DNA of 43,897 bases from Collinsella sp. (lineage in GTDB: Bacteria; Actinomycetota; Coriobacteriia; Coriobacteriales; Coriobacteriaceae). The stretch covers positions 1-43,897 of the forward strand of contig DXZR01000005.1 in assembly GCA_019419555.1 (NCBI GenBank). Direction: 5' to 3'. The position numbers and the translations under genes are program-made. The notes beneath the pieces are model-generated. The model did no database searches. It had not been told where the DNA came from and saw nothing but the letters and a program-made list of their open reading frames with translations. Shown piece after piece: positions 1 to 9,812 of the stretch. Positions within the stretch are counted from its first letter, which is position 1. Every line of letters starts with the position of its first letter.

Positions 1-213
1 ACTTGCAGCGACGGACCTCAGGACACTCTTACACCACGTCTGCGCGCGCGACCGATTCGAAGAGGTTGAAAGCCGTCAAACGCCCTTTAAAGGGAGTTAG
101 ATAAATCGATTTTGAGCCCATTTTCGCTCAGAGCAGGCCGAAAAATATGGCACTTCTTTTGCAACAGTACTCATATTTGGCATTTTTTGACCACGGGGGC
201 CAAGACCATGCCC
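1..213. other. Left-edge sequence without a recognised gene
   Basis: No convincing reading frame is seen here. Short frames crossing it are antisense to the permease gene or lack a ribosome site. The only structure noted is a 12-bp perfect palindrome, CCCTTTAAAGGG, at 83-94. The stretch lies 3' of the minus-strand permease and its terminator, so it may be the flank of a gene beyond the window. Confidence 0.5.
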
Positions 214-251
214 CAAAACACAAAAGGAGGGGCCTCGTAAGGCCCCTCCTT
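214..251 (-). terminator. Intrinsic terminator of the permease gene
   Basis: An 11-bp perfect stem (224-234 with 241-251, GC-rich core) has a 6-nt loop. Read on the minus strand it is followed by TTTTGTGTTTT. It lies about 50 nt past the permease stop codon. Confidence 0.85.
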
Positions 252-298
252 AGGAAAGGGAATCGATTTATTCCACAGCCGTAGATTAATCCTAGCCG

Positions 299-1762
299 CT
301 ACTCCATCATATCGAGGACGGAAGGGCGAAGCTCGTTCTCGGCGGCCTCGGGATCGGTCTCGCGCAGGCGGTTGATGTAGCGGTTGTACCACATCACGGC
401 AAGGCCCAAGAAGACAACCACGCCGCCAACGTTGTAGACCAGCGTCAGCCACAGCGGCTGATCGAGCGGAATGGTGCCGCAGATAAGCACGAAGCAGAAG
501 ACCACAAGCAGGAATGCAGCAATGACCAGGCCAAAGGTGCGCGAACCCATGCGGAAGCCACGGGGAGCAGCGTCGAAGTTCTTGCGCAACATAAAGTAGG
601 CAAGCAGGATCAGCAGCGGCGGGAGCAGAGCGGTGGCAGCCGTCATGTTGGTGACGATCATGAGCAGGTCGTCGAGGTTACCGGAGCCCAGGGCCGGGAT
701 GATCAGGATGGGGACGACGATGGCGAACTGCAGCCAGGCAGCGCGGGCAGGAATGCCGTGCTCGTTGAGCTCGACGATCTTGCTACCAAAGACGCCCTTG
801 GGGATCTCGGTGAAGAATACCTTGATGGGAGCGGAGGTCCACATCATGAGGGAGCCCAGCGTAGCGGCGAGTAGGATCAGGCCGATGACGCGCGTAGACA
901 CTTCCATGGGAATGCCAAAGTGGGCAAAGACAGCGCCGAACACGTCGAAGATGCCGGTGGAGATGGCAACGCCGCCCTCGGGGATGAACAGGTTAACCAG
1001 CAGCGAAGCGCCTGCATACAGAAGGCCGATGGTCAGGCCGGCGATAACGACGGTGCGCACGAAGGCCTTGACGCCGCCCTTAAGGTCGTTAAGGAACACG
1101 CCGACGGACTCAGCGCCGCCAACGCCCTGGATGATCCAGGCAAGCGTACCGAAGAAGCCCCACGCAGTTGCGAAGTTGCTCATGTCGGGAGCCATGTTAG
1201 CGGGAGTAGGAGCCGTAGCGAACTCAACGCCGCCAAAGGCAGCAGCCAGGGACAGCAGGATGAACACGGCGGTCAGGCCGAGAGCCGCGGTCGAACCGAA
1301 GGAGGAAATGGAGCCGATCCACTTAGCGCCCTTGGTCGAAACCCACGTGGCGATAGCAAAGACGACGATCTCGATAATGGTGATCCACAGCTGCGAAAGC
1401 TCGGCGTTGGCACCAAAGAACACGTAGCTCGCGTAGATGATGACGTTGGGCAGGACGGACGCAAAGAAGAACAGGTTAACGAACCAGTAGCTAAATGCCG
1501 TCAGGAACGCCCAGCGACCACCCATCGAGGTCTTGACCCAGGCGTACACGCCTGACTCGGAGTCCTTGTTAAGGCCGACGAACTCGGCGGTAACCAGGGT
1601 ATAGGGGACAAAGTACAAAAGCGTGGCGAAGAAGAACGACGGCGCGGCTGCCAAGCCGATAGCCGCATTGTTGTTGATGATGTTCTTGATACCGAACACG
1701 GCGGCAACCGTCATGCCCAGCAGAGCGAACGAACCGATCGTTCCTCGTTTTTCAGAGCTCAT
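299..1762 (-). CDS. APC-superfamily amino-acid permease/antiporter
   Basis: Integral membrane transporter of about 487 residues with roughly twelve hydrophobic segments. It has the amino-acid/polyamine/organocation (APC) plan: an N-terminal GMTVAAVFGIKNI segment, an early SESGVYAWVKTSMGG motif, and a hydrophilic tail. Length and these motifs most resemble the GadC/YjeM-like glutamate:GABA antiporter branch, but the substrate cannot be read from sequence. The frame is also open from a TTG at 1774; I chose ATG 1762 because GGGAGG sits about 5 nt upstream and would otherwise be coding. It appears monocistronic, with a terminator on each side. Family is confident, substrate unknown. Confidence 0.9.
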   Translation of the reverse strand: MSSEKRGTIGSFALLGMTVAAVFGIKNIINNNAAIGLAAAPSFFFATLLYFVPYTLVTAEFVGLNKDSESGVYAWVKTSMGGRWAFLTAFSYWFVNLFFFASVLPNVIIYASYVFFGANAELSQLWITIIEIVVFAIATWVSTKGAKWIGSISSFGSTAALGLTAVFILLSLAAAFGGVEFATAPTPANMAPDMSNFATAWGFFGTLAWIIQGVGGAESVGVFLNDLKGGVKAFVRTVVIAGLTIGLLYAGASLLVNLFIPEGGVAISTGIFDVFGAVFAHFGIPMEVSTRVIGLILLAATLGSLMMWTSAPIKVFFTEIPKGVFGSKIVELNEHGIPARAAWLQFAIVVPILIIPALGSGNLDDLLMIVTNMTAATALLPPLLILLAYFMLRKNFDAAPRGFRMGSRTFGLVIAAFLLVVFCFVLICGTIPLDQPLWLTLVYNVGGVVVFLGLAVMWYNRYINRLRETDPEAAENELRPSVLDMME

Positions 1763-1794
1763 AAGCCCTCCCAATCATCCGTTATATCTCATCT

Positions 1795-1829
1795 AAAACC
1801 GTCCGGACTGCAAGTGCAAACACGGACGG
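1795..1829 (-). terminator. Probable terminator of the ebg operon
   Basis: A 7-bp GC stem (CCGTCCG at 1799-1805, CGGACGG at 1823-1829) with a 17-nt loop is followed on the minus strand by TTTTAG. It lies between the ebgC stop and the permease. The loop is long, so confidence is moderate. Confidence 0.45.
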
Positions 1830-1915
1830 CGCACCTGCTAAGGGGAATGGGGAAAAGGGAGTCAACAAAGCCATCCCCCTTAACGGCGCGAAGCAAACGT
1901 CCAGGTGGACGAATA

Positions 1916-2371
1916 CTACTTGTTGGGGAAGGAATATCCTTCAACCGTCACGTGCAGCACCACGACGCGGGGATCCGTGGCATCGGACACGACACGGTAT
2001 GCCTCGTCAATTTCGACGACGGCAACGCCGCCGGCGGGAATCGTCACGGTCTCCCCCGTACCCTCAAAGCGCTCGCGATCATCGATATCGCTGTAGGCGC
2101 AGGTGCAGGTGAGGCCTCCCTTGGGGGCAACCTCGACGGTCAGGTCGCCGTCGAGCGGAGCGAGCACGGCATGGTAGCGACGGTGACCGACTAGATCGGC
2201 GGTAGCCGCCTCGTGGGCGTTCACCCACCAATACACCAGCGAGTCGCCGATGGAGTACGCCACATCGTGCTGCAGTTCAGAAACGCCGTCGAGCGCCTGT
2301 CCGGTACGCATCCACTTCTTGACGGACTTCATCTGAGCGTCGAAATCGGCGCGCGAGTTAAAGACATGCAT
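1916..2371 (-). CDS. ebgC: Beta-galactosidase small subunit EbgC (YhcH/YjgK/YiaL family)
   Basis: A 151-residue cupin-type protein close to the usual EbgC length of about 149. Family signatures read directly are SIGDSLVYW (residues ~41-49), GHRRYHAVLAPLDGD (~63-77), DERY/DRERFEG-like middle, EIDEAYR, and the ending VTVEGYSFPNK, which parallels the E. coli EbgC tail. In E. coli EbgC associates with EbgA and is needed for full beta-galactosidase activity. The start ATG lies 3 nt after the ebgA stop codon, and its ribosome site AAGGAGG sits inside the last codons of ebgA, so translation is probably coupled. A free sugar-anomer role known for other YhcH-family members is an alternative. Confidence 0.92.
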   Translation of the reverse strand: MHVFNSRADFDAQMKSVKKWMRTGQALDGVSELQHDVAYSIGDSLVYWWVNAHEAATADLVGHRRYHAVLAPLDGDLTVEVAPKGGLTCTCAYSDIDDRERFEGTGETVTIPAGGVAVVEIDEAYRVVSDATDPRVVVLHVTVEGYSFPNK

Positions 2372-2374
2372 GAC

Positions 2375-5300
2375 TTATGCCTCCTTAATGGGTGCCAGTG
2401 CCTGAGCCAGATCGGCAGACGTCAGCGGTCGCAGGGACACCTCAAAGCTGAAGCTCTCAAAACGGGTGCGATAGGAATCGAGCACCTCGGAACCCCAAGA
2501 GTTCGAACCAAGGCCGAGCAGCTGGTCGTTGATGTTGACCGTAACTGTGTCGCCCTTGACAAGGTCGTAGACGTGCTTGGCGTTATCGATGGCCTCGCAG
2601 CTATAGGGCCATGCCGAGAACGAGAATGGGTTGGAAGCGGCGTCGGCCGGACGGGTCACCAGCACGCCGTCGCCGTGGCTGGAGCGCAGGGCAACCCAGC
2701 GGGTACCCTCGCGGTTGGCGCAGTCCTGAGGCATAACGTAGGGCGTGAACATATCGTCGACCGTGGTGCGGTAATGACCGACCGGGTTGGCGCGCAGCGA
2801 GTCCGGATAGTTCTCGCCCGGGCCGTGGCCATACCACTCGACGGCGCGATCGCAACCGGGGACCTCGAAGGAGATGCCGATGCGCGGGATGATGTCCGAA
2901 TAGTCACCGTAGGGCTCGCCGGAAACCTTGAGGTCAACGCGTCCGCTCGGAAGCACGGTGTAGACAAGCTCGACGCGCATGCCGAACGCGCGGACGGGAG
3001 GAGCGATACGCTGGCTCACGGTAACGACGACCGCATTGCCGTCCTGCTTCCAAGAAACCTTGCGGGTAGACGTCTGCATCACATCGATGAAGTTGTCCTT
3101 CCACAGTGAGTCATACTCCTGGGCGTGGTTATCGACGAGCGGATGCCAAAAACCAACCTGGGGACCGGAGGCCATGACGTCGCGGCCGGATGCCTTCCAC
3201 TCGCTCACGGTACCGTTGACCTTGCTGAAGGTCAGCTCGCCGTTGAGGGAGCGAATACGAATCTCCTGCTCGGTCTCCTCGACCGTAAGCTCAGGACGAG
3301 TGGGGGCGGCAATTGCCGGCGCCGGATGGTTTGCGATGGCAAACTGGCTTGCACCCAGTTGGAACATCGGCTCGCACCAGGCGTGAGCCGCCATGGTGTA
3401 GGCGTGCACGGTCAGCAGGGTCTCGCCCACTGCGGCCTCGCGAATCACCAGCGGAAGCTGGACGGACTCGCCGGGGGCAACCGCACCGGGCATGAGCGTC
3501 TTGCGGCAGACCACGTCGCCGTCCACCAGGGTCTCCGCCGACAGGCAGACATCCTCGAGGGTGGTAAACCAACGCTTGTTGGTGACGGTCAGCTCGCCCG
3601 CCTCGGCATCGTAGGCCATGCGAACCGGGCAGATGACCTGGCCGTACTCGGTAAGGCCCGGGCTCGGCTGCTGCCAGGGGAACACCATGCCGTCGATGCA
3701 GAAGTTGCTGTTGTTGGGGTAATCGCCGTTGTCGCCGCCATACATGTCGTAGGCAACGCCGTCCTCGGTCACAGCAGCCAAACCGTGGTCGCACCATTCC
3801 CAAATAAACTGGCCTTGGATGCAATCCCAGCGATCGAAGACCTCCTGGTACTCGGACAGGCCTCCGGGACCATTACCCATGGAGTGGCCGTACTCGCAGT
3901 TGATGCGCGGCTTGGGGAACGGATGCTCGCCAAAGTCGTTCATCTGCGACACGCGGGAGTACATGGTGGAAATGACGTCGACGGTATCGGCGTTGCGATC
4001 CTCCTCGTAGTGGACCGGACGACCGTCGAGCTCGTGAGCTTTGGCGTACATCGCGCGGATGTTGCAGCCATAACCGCTCTCGTTGCCCATCGACCACATG
4101 ATGATGCACGCGTGGTTGCGTTCCTGCATCACCAGGCGCTCAACACGGTCAACGTAAGCCGGCTCCCAGGCAGGGTCGTCGGTGACCAGGGCGATATTGC
4201 CGATATTCTCGAAGCCGTGGCTCTCCATATCGGTCTCGGCGACCAGCATGATGCCGTACTCGTCGCACAGCTCGTAGAAGCGCGGATCGTTGGCGTAGTG
4301 GGACGTGCGCACCGCGTTGATGTTGTGCTGCTTCATGAGCTCCAGGTCGCGGCGCATGCGCTCGAGACCCACGGCGCGGCCCTTGTGATCGTCGTGGTCG
4401 TGGCGGTTGACGCCATGCATCTTAAAGTAGGTGCCGTTAAGGTAGATATGATTGCCCTCGACCGTCACCTCGGCAAGGCCTTGGCGATGCGGAACGTACT
4501 CGCTGATCTCGTCGCCGTCGTAGACCTCAAGCGTAAGGTCATAGAGGAAGGGGTCCTCGGGGTTCCAGAAGTGGGCATCGGCAACGCTGCACTCGGCATG
4601 GCCGTCGACGCACTCGCCCGTAGCGACCACATTCTGGCCATCGCTGAGCGTATACACGACGCGACTTGCGCCCTCGGCAACCGTATCGAGCGTGATCAGA
4701 GCGGCATCGCCCTCGCGGTGCGTGCGGAACCTAAAGTCGACCAGATGCGCGGCGGGACGCTGCATGAGGTACACATCGCGGAAGATGCCCGATGCCCACC
4801 ACATGTCCTGGTCCTCGATGTAGCTACCATCGCTGTACTGCAGAACCTTGACCGCAAACAGGTTGTCGCCCTCGACGAGCGCGTCGGTCACGTCAAACTC
4901 GGCGGACAGGCGCGAACCCTTGGTCATGCCGATAAACTTGCCGTTGACATACAGCTCGCCGTAGCTCTCGATACCGTCGAAGCGAATAATCTCGCGAGCG
5001 CCGGCAGGCACGGCGGGAAGTTTGACGATGCGCTGGTAGACGCCCGTAGGGTCGTCGGAGGGAACGAACGGCTGATCCACCGGGAACGGAAAACCCTCGT
5101 CGGTGTAGGCAAGGTTGCCATAGCCGTCTACCTGCCACAGGTGCGGAACCTCCACGTGATCCCACTCGGGCTTGTACGTGCAAAGTGCTTCGTTGGAGAC
5201 GGCCGCGGGGCCCTCAAAAAGGCGGAACTGCCACGAGCCGGACAGCTGGACAAATCCGCGCGACAGCTCGCGGCTGTACGTAGCGGCGAGATCGGCAGTC

Positions 5301-5383
5301 TCATAACCCATAAAGTACGCATGGGGTGCCAGGCGGTTCCTGTGGGTGAGCGCTTGGTTTTCCCAATCGTTAATGGCGTCCAT
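2375..5383 (-). CDS. ebgA: Beta-galactosidase large subunit EbgA, glycoside hydrolase family 2
   Basis: A 1002-residue GH2 enzyme that hydrolyses terminal beta-galactosides. Domain order is the LacZ/EbgA one: sugar-binding jelly roll (~40-215), immunoglobulin-like domain (~215-310), TIM barrel (~315-600), and a C-terminal beta-gal small-chain-like domain (~710-990). The acid/base is Glu435 in MWSMGNESGYG, and the nucleophile is Glu497 in INCEYGHSMGN. NRHDHDDHKG and ETDMESHG are also conserved barrel motifs. No signal peptide is seen, so it is cytoplasmic. It heads the ebgA-ebgC operon, and three LacI-type operators lie in the 5' region, implying induction by a galactoside or related sugar. 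Start ATG 5383 has a GAAGGAG ribosome site. Confidence 0.96.
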   Translation of the reverse strand: MDAINDWENQALTHRNRLAPHAYFMGYETADLAATYSRELSRGFVQLSGSWQFRLFEGPAAVSNEALCTYKPEWDHVEVPHLWQVDGYGNLAYTDEGFPFPVDQPFVPSDDPTGVYQRIVKLPAVPAGAREIIRFDGIESYGELYVNGKFIGMTKGSRLSAEFDVTDALVEGDNLFAVKVLQYSDGSYIEDQDMWWASGIFRDVYLMQRPAAHLVDFRFRTHREGDAALITLDTVAEGASRVVYTLSDGQNVVATGECVDGHAECSVADAHFWNPEDPFLYDLTLEVYDGDEISEYVPHRQGLAEVTVEGNHIYLNGTYFKMHGVNRHDHDDHKGRAVGLERMRRDLELMKQHNINAVRTSHYANDPRFYELCDEYGIMLVAETDMESHGFENIGNIALVTDDPAWEPAYVDRVERLVMQERNHACIIMWSMGNESGYGCNIRAMYAKAHELDGRPVHYEEDRNADTVDVISTMYSRVSQMNDFGEHPFPKPRINCEYGHSMGNGPGGLSEYQEVFDRWDCIQGQFIWEWCDHGLAAVTEDGVAYDMYGGDNGDYPNNSNFCIDGMVFPWQQPSPGLTEYGQVICPVRMAYDAEAGELTVTNKRWFTTLEDVCLSAETLVDGDVVCRKTLMPGAVAPGESVQLPLVIREAAVGETLLTVHAYTMAAHAWCEPMFQLGASQFAIANHPAPAIAAPTRPELTVEETEQEIRIRSLNGELTFSKVNGTVSEWKASGRDVMASGPQVGFWHPLVDNHAQEYDSLWKDNFIDVMQTSTRKVSWKQDGNAVVVTVSQRIAPPVRAFGMRVELVYTVLPSGRVDLKVSGEPYGDYSDIIPRIGISFEVPGCDRAVEWYGHGPGENYPDSLRANPVGHYRTTVDDMFTPYVMPQDCANREGTRWVALRSSHGDGVLVTRPADAASNPFSFSAWPYSCEAIDNAKHVYDLVKGDTVTVNINDQLLGLGSNSWGSEVLDSYRTRFESFSFEVSLRPLTSADLAQALAPIKEA

Positions 5384-5419
5384 GGTGATGCTCCTTCGTC
5401 ATCGTAGTGCTTCTTTGTG

Positions 5420-5429
5420 CAACCGGTTG
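5420..5429. promoter_or_regulatory. LacI-type operator 1 (ebg control region)
   Basis: The 10-bp perfect palindrome CAACCGGTTG lies within TGTGCAACCGGTTGTCC, with the central CG typical of LacI-family sites. It sits just downstream of the proposed ebgA -10 box, near the transcription start, so a bound repressor would block initiation. Confidence 0.8.
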
Positions 5430-5434
5430 TCCTT

Positions 5435-5464
5435 ATCTTACGGGCGGTACAAAAATCTGTGCAA
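5435..5464 (-). promoter_or_regulatory. Candidate ebgA promoter
   Basis: On the minus strand TTGCAC (5464-5459) and TAAGAT (5440-5435) are separated by 18 bp. The -35 hexamer overlaps operator 2 and the predicted start overlaps operator 1, which is the layout expected for a repressed promoter. Prediction only. Confidence 0.45.
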
Positions 5465-5471
5465 CCGGTTG
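5462..5471. promoter_or_regulatory. LacI-type operator 2 (ebg control region)
   Basis: A second exact copy of CAACCGGTTG, 42 bp from operator 1. Its context TGTGCAACCGGTTGTCC is identical to operator 1 over 17 bp. It overlaps the proposed -35 of ebgA. Confidence 0.8.
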
Positions 5472-5506
5472 TCCGCCGAACGGTCGATTTTGTCGGATTA
5501 ACGGTG

Positions 5507-5516
5507 CAACCGGTTG
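5507..5516. promoter_or_regulatory. LacI-type operator 3 (ebg control region)
   Basis: A third exact copy of CAACCGGTTG, 45 bp from operator 2, in the context GGTGCAACCGGTTGTACA. Spacings of 42 and 45 bp are close to four helical turns, so all three sites face nearly the same side of the DNA. The regulator gene starts 243 bp further on. Confidence 0.78.
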
Positions 5517-5759
5517 TACAACCATGCTACTTATGTCACCCTAAGCTTAGGTGCACAGCACGGGGCATCGTTCTTGAACTCACAGGCAACTGTCGCGCCT
5601 GCCTATGTCTCGCCCATACATGCCGTGCTCAGTCGCAGTTTGATTGCAAAACGACACCGGTCACCGGATACCATGGACGCCGTTCACGCGCGCTATAGTT
5701 ATCTGTATCCGCATTAGCCTTTATCGATAGCCCACCGACCCAATTGCACAGGAGACGCC

Positions 5760-6776
5760 ATGACCCAACCAGCACGCACCGCACCCACGCTTGCCGAGGT
5801 TGCTGAAGCTGCCGGTGTTTCGCGCTCCACGGCATCGCGTGCCCTCAACGACTCCCCCCGCATTAGCGAGGAAACTAAAAAGCGCGTCCGCGCGGCGGCG
5901 AAAAAGGTTAACTTCGTTCCCAACGCACGCGGCCGGGCGCTCGCCGTCGGACGCACGGAAATTATCGCCGTACTGGTTACCGAGCCTTTGAGCGAGCTGT
6001 TTAGCGATCCCACCTACAGTGAGTTTTTAAGCGGCATTACCGAGGAACTTTCGGAGTCGTCTTACTTGCCCGTGATCTTGCAGGCATCTTCCTCGCATGA
6101 GCGCAACCGCGCACGCGAGCATTTTGAGCGCCGCTCGTTTGACGCCGCCATCGACGTCTCGCCCTACAAGGGCAGTGAGCTGCTCGAGGTGCTGCGCGAG
6201 CTGGGCGTACCCACTGTGTTATGCGGCCAGCTCGAGGGCCATCCCTATCGCGACGTGTTCTCGACGGTCTACTCCGACGACGAAGAGGGCGGACGCTTTG
6301 CGGCGCTCGCTATGAAAGATCGCGGACGCAAGGACATCGTTGCCGTGCTGGGGCCGCAGGATAACCCCGCCGTCATCGACCGCCTTCGCGGCTACCGTGC
6401 AATTTTGGGCGAAAGCCTTCCGGATGAAAATGTCATCTATACCGGATGGAGCAGCGGAGACGGCTACCAAGCCACGCGGCGGTTGCTCGCGCGCGAAATA
6501 CATGCCGACGGCGTGCTATGCGGATCGGACCGTATCGCAACCGGCGTTATCGCCGCATTCAACGAAGCAGGAATTAGCGTACCCAAAGACGTTTCGGTCG
6601 TGGGCTTCGATGACCACGAGGTCGCAGCTCGCAGCGTCCCCGCGTTGACGACCATTCGTCAGCCGCTTCGCGAGGAAGGCCGCATGGCCGCAGGCATTGC
6701 GCTCGATATGATCAATGGCGCCGTGCCCACCACCACCGTCATGCACATGCAGCTCGTTCAGAGAGACTCACTGTAG
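5760..6776 (+). CDS. LacI-family transcriptional regulator of the ebg operon
   Basis: A 338-residue LacI/GalR-type regulator. The N-terminal helix-turn-helix reads TLAEVAEAAGVSRSTASRAL (~10-29), followed by the hinge-helix region NARGRALAVGRT. A periplasmic-binding-protein-like effector domain follows, with GFDDHEVAARSVPALTTIRQP near the C-terminus as in this family. It is divergent from ebgA, and three CG-centred palindromes lie between the genes, so the simplest reading is local control of ebgAC (an EbgR-like role) and probably of itself. Start ATG 5760 has AGGAGA upstream. The effector (a galactoside or allolactose-like sugar) is inferred only. Confidence 0.93.
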   Translation: MTQPARTAPTLAEVAEAAGVSRSTASRALNDSPRISEETKKRVRAAAKKVNFVPNARGRALAVGRTEIIAVLVTEPLSELFSDPTYSEFLSGITEELSESSYLPVILQASSSHERNRAREHFERRSFDAAIDVSPYKGSELLEVLRELGVPTVLCGQLEGHPYRDVFSTVYSDDEEGGRFAALAMKDRGRKDIVAVLGPQDNPAVIDRLRGYRAILGESLPDENVIYTGWSSGDGYQATRRLLAREIHADGVLCGSDRIATGVIAAFNEAGISVPKDVSVVGFDDHEVAARSVPALTTIRQPLREEGRMAAGIALDMINGAVPTTTVMHMQLVQRDSL

Positions 6777-6780
6777 GAAA

Positions 6781-6925
6781 CTGGGCCGGGCTTTCCGCTA
6801 GGCTGCTTTAGCGGAAAGCCCGACCCATTCCGAACGCCGATTCTGGGATGTACTTTCCGCCAGAAGCTCAACCGGAAAGTGCGACCCGTTATTTGGCTGG
6901 ATTCTGGGTCGCAGTTTCCGCGACG
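6781..6925. repeat. Degenerate ~61-bp tandem repeat with internal hairpins
   Basis: Three related units begin with CTGGG at 6781, 6843 and 6904 (periods 62 and 61). Each carries TTTCCGC about 10 nt later. Unit 1 folds into a perfect 13-bp hairpin (6788-6800 with 6809-6821), and unit 2 has ACTTTCCG...CGGAAAGT (6852-6880). No T-tract follows, so a simple terminator role for lacI is doubtful. It lies between the convergent lacI-type gene and aspS. Confidence 0.7.
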
Positions 6926-6960
6926 CCCGGTCATCCCAAGCCCTCACAATCTCGGCGCAT

Positions 6961-6995
6961 AAAAAACGAGGAAAGGCACACGTCCTTCCCTCGTT
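6961..6995 (-). terminator. Intrinsic terminator of aspS
   Basis: A 12-bp stem (6965-6976 with 6984-6995, one G-T wobble) is followed on the minus strand by six Ts. It lies 24 nt past the aspS stop. Confidence 0.88.
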
Positions 6996-7018
6996 GCAAG
7001 CAATATGTAGCCGCTCGC

Positions 7019-8806
<1,788 letters not shown>

Positions 8807-8827
8807 ACCAGTGATCCTCCTTTATGG

Positions 8828-8869
8828 ATCTGTGCCGCCCCGTGTCGTTCCGGGCGGCGTCGTACAGAT
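8828..8869 (-). promoter_or_regulatory. Stem-loop in the aspS leader
   Basis: Nested arms pair just upstream of the aspS ribosome site: ATCTGT/ACAGAT outside (8828-8833 with 8864-8869) and GCCGCCC/GGGCGGC inside (8834-8840 with 8852-8858). No T-box word is seen. A 5'-UTR control role is possible but unproven. Confidence 0.4.
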
Positions 8870-9062
8870 TTGCCCAGCCTGCGTAAACCGCGCAGCCAGA
8901 CATGGCGTTCTATCTTATCGCACCTGTGTCGATGTGCCGCGGAAAAGTAGCTCCTGCCCAAAGACTTGACGGAGACGAAACAATTGACGCACCGCGGCAC
9001 CCGCCCGCGCTCGTCACGTGCGACAATATGCCCCAATAAAACAGCACTTGGAAAGGCCCGTC

Positions 9063-9698
9063 ATGACTGCACGCCTCATTGTTATGGATATCGACTCCAC
9101 CCTCATCAACCAGGAGGTCATCGACCTGTTGGGCGAGGAGGCCGGCGTGGGCGGGCAAGTTGCGCAAATCACCGAGCGCGCTATGCGCGGCGAGCTGGAC
9201 TTTAAGCAAGCGCTCGAGGAGCGCGTGGGGCTGCTTGCCGGCTTGGATGAGAGCGTGTTCGAGCGCACTTTTGAGCGCGTGACATTTACCCCCGGCGCGT
9301 TAGAGCTTGTGCGCTCGGCACACAGCAAGGGCTGGAAGGTCGGCGTGGTAAGCGGCGGCTTCCACGAGGTCGCTGACAAGATCGCAGCCGCCGCGGGCAT
9401 CGATTTTTGCCTGGCCAACCGCCTAGAGGTCGTGGACGGCAAGCTTACCGGTAAGTTGGCTGCCGAGATTGTGACCAAGGAGTCCAAGCTCATCCAGCTG
9501 CTGGACTGGGCAGTTGAGTGCGGCGTCGACATGGCCCACACGGTCGCTATTGGCGACGGGGCAAACGACATCCCCATGATCCAGGCCGCGGGCACGGGCA
9601 TCGCGTTTTGCGCCAAGCCAAAGACGCGCGAAGCCGCCCCGTTTGCCATCGACGAGCGTAACCTGATGCTCGCCATGGACATCATCCTGCGCGACTAG
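9063..9698 (+). CDS. serB: Phosphoserine phosphatase (HAD superfamily)
   Basis: A 211-residue cytosolic HAD hydrolase, probably releasing serine from O-phosphoserine, the last step of serine synthesis. Motif I is MDIDSTL (nucleophile Asp9, acid/base Asp11), motif II is VVSGGF, and motif IV is GDGANDIPM, with a conserved lysine region TKESK between. The cap segment NQEVIDLLGEEAG follows motif I, as in SerB. The frame is open from GTG 9018, but ATG 9063 is preferred: GGAAAGG lies 8 nt upstream and the HAD motif then starts at the expected distance from the N-terminus. The ACT domain found in some SerB proteins is absent. A broader phosphatase specificity cannot be excluded. Confidence 0.88.
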   Translation: MTARLIVMDIDSTLINQEVIDLLGEEAGVGGQVAQITERAMRGELDFKQALEERVGLLAGLDESVFERTFERVTFTPGALELVRSAHSKGWKVGVVSGGFHEVADKIAAAAGIDFCLANRLEVVDGKLTGKLAAEIVTKESKLIQLLDWAVECGVDMAHTVAIGDGANDIPMIQAAGTGIAFCAKPKTREAAPFAIDERNLMLAMDIILRD

Positions 9699-9734
9699 CC
9701 GATCCGTCTAACAATTGAATCAGTCCGTCCTATA

Positions 9735-9768
9735 GTTTCCGAACAATTTTGTCTTAGTGTTCGGAAAC
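9735..9768. promoter_or_regulatory. Long dyad upstream of larB
   Basis: Perfect 11-bp arms GTTTCCGAACA (9735-9745) and TGTTCGGAAAC (9758-9768) are separated by 12 AT-rich bases. The right arm overlaps a possible -35 (TTCGGA, 9760-9765), 18 bp before an extended -10 TGCTAGACT (9781-9789). It could be an operator for a lactate- or Crp/Fnr-type regulator, or a hairpin ending serB transcription. Confidence 0.55.
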
Positions 9769-9812
9769 ATACCCTTTGAGTGCTAGACTTTGCGCCGTCG
9801 AAGGGAACATAT

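Noticed and set aside
1..213. Plus-strand or minus-strand gene at the left edge
   Set aside because: The only frame reaching into it is an extension in the permease shadow with no start signal.
3125..5407. 760-codon plus-strand open frame
   Set aside because: Antisense to ebgA. It arises from GC-rich third positions, and the protein is repetitive in Val, Ala, His and Gly with no motif or ribosome site.
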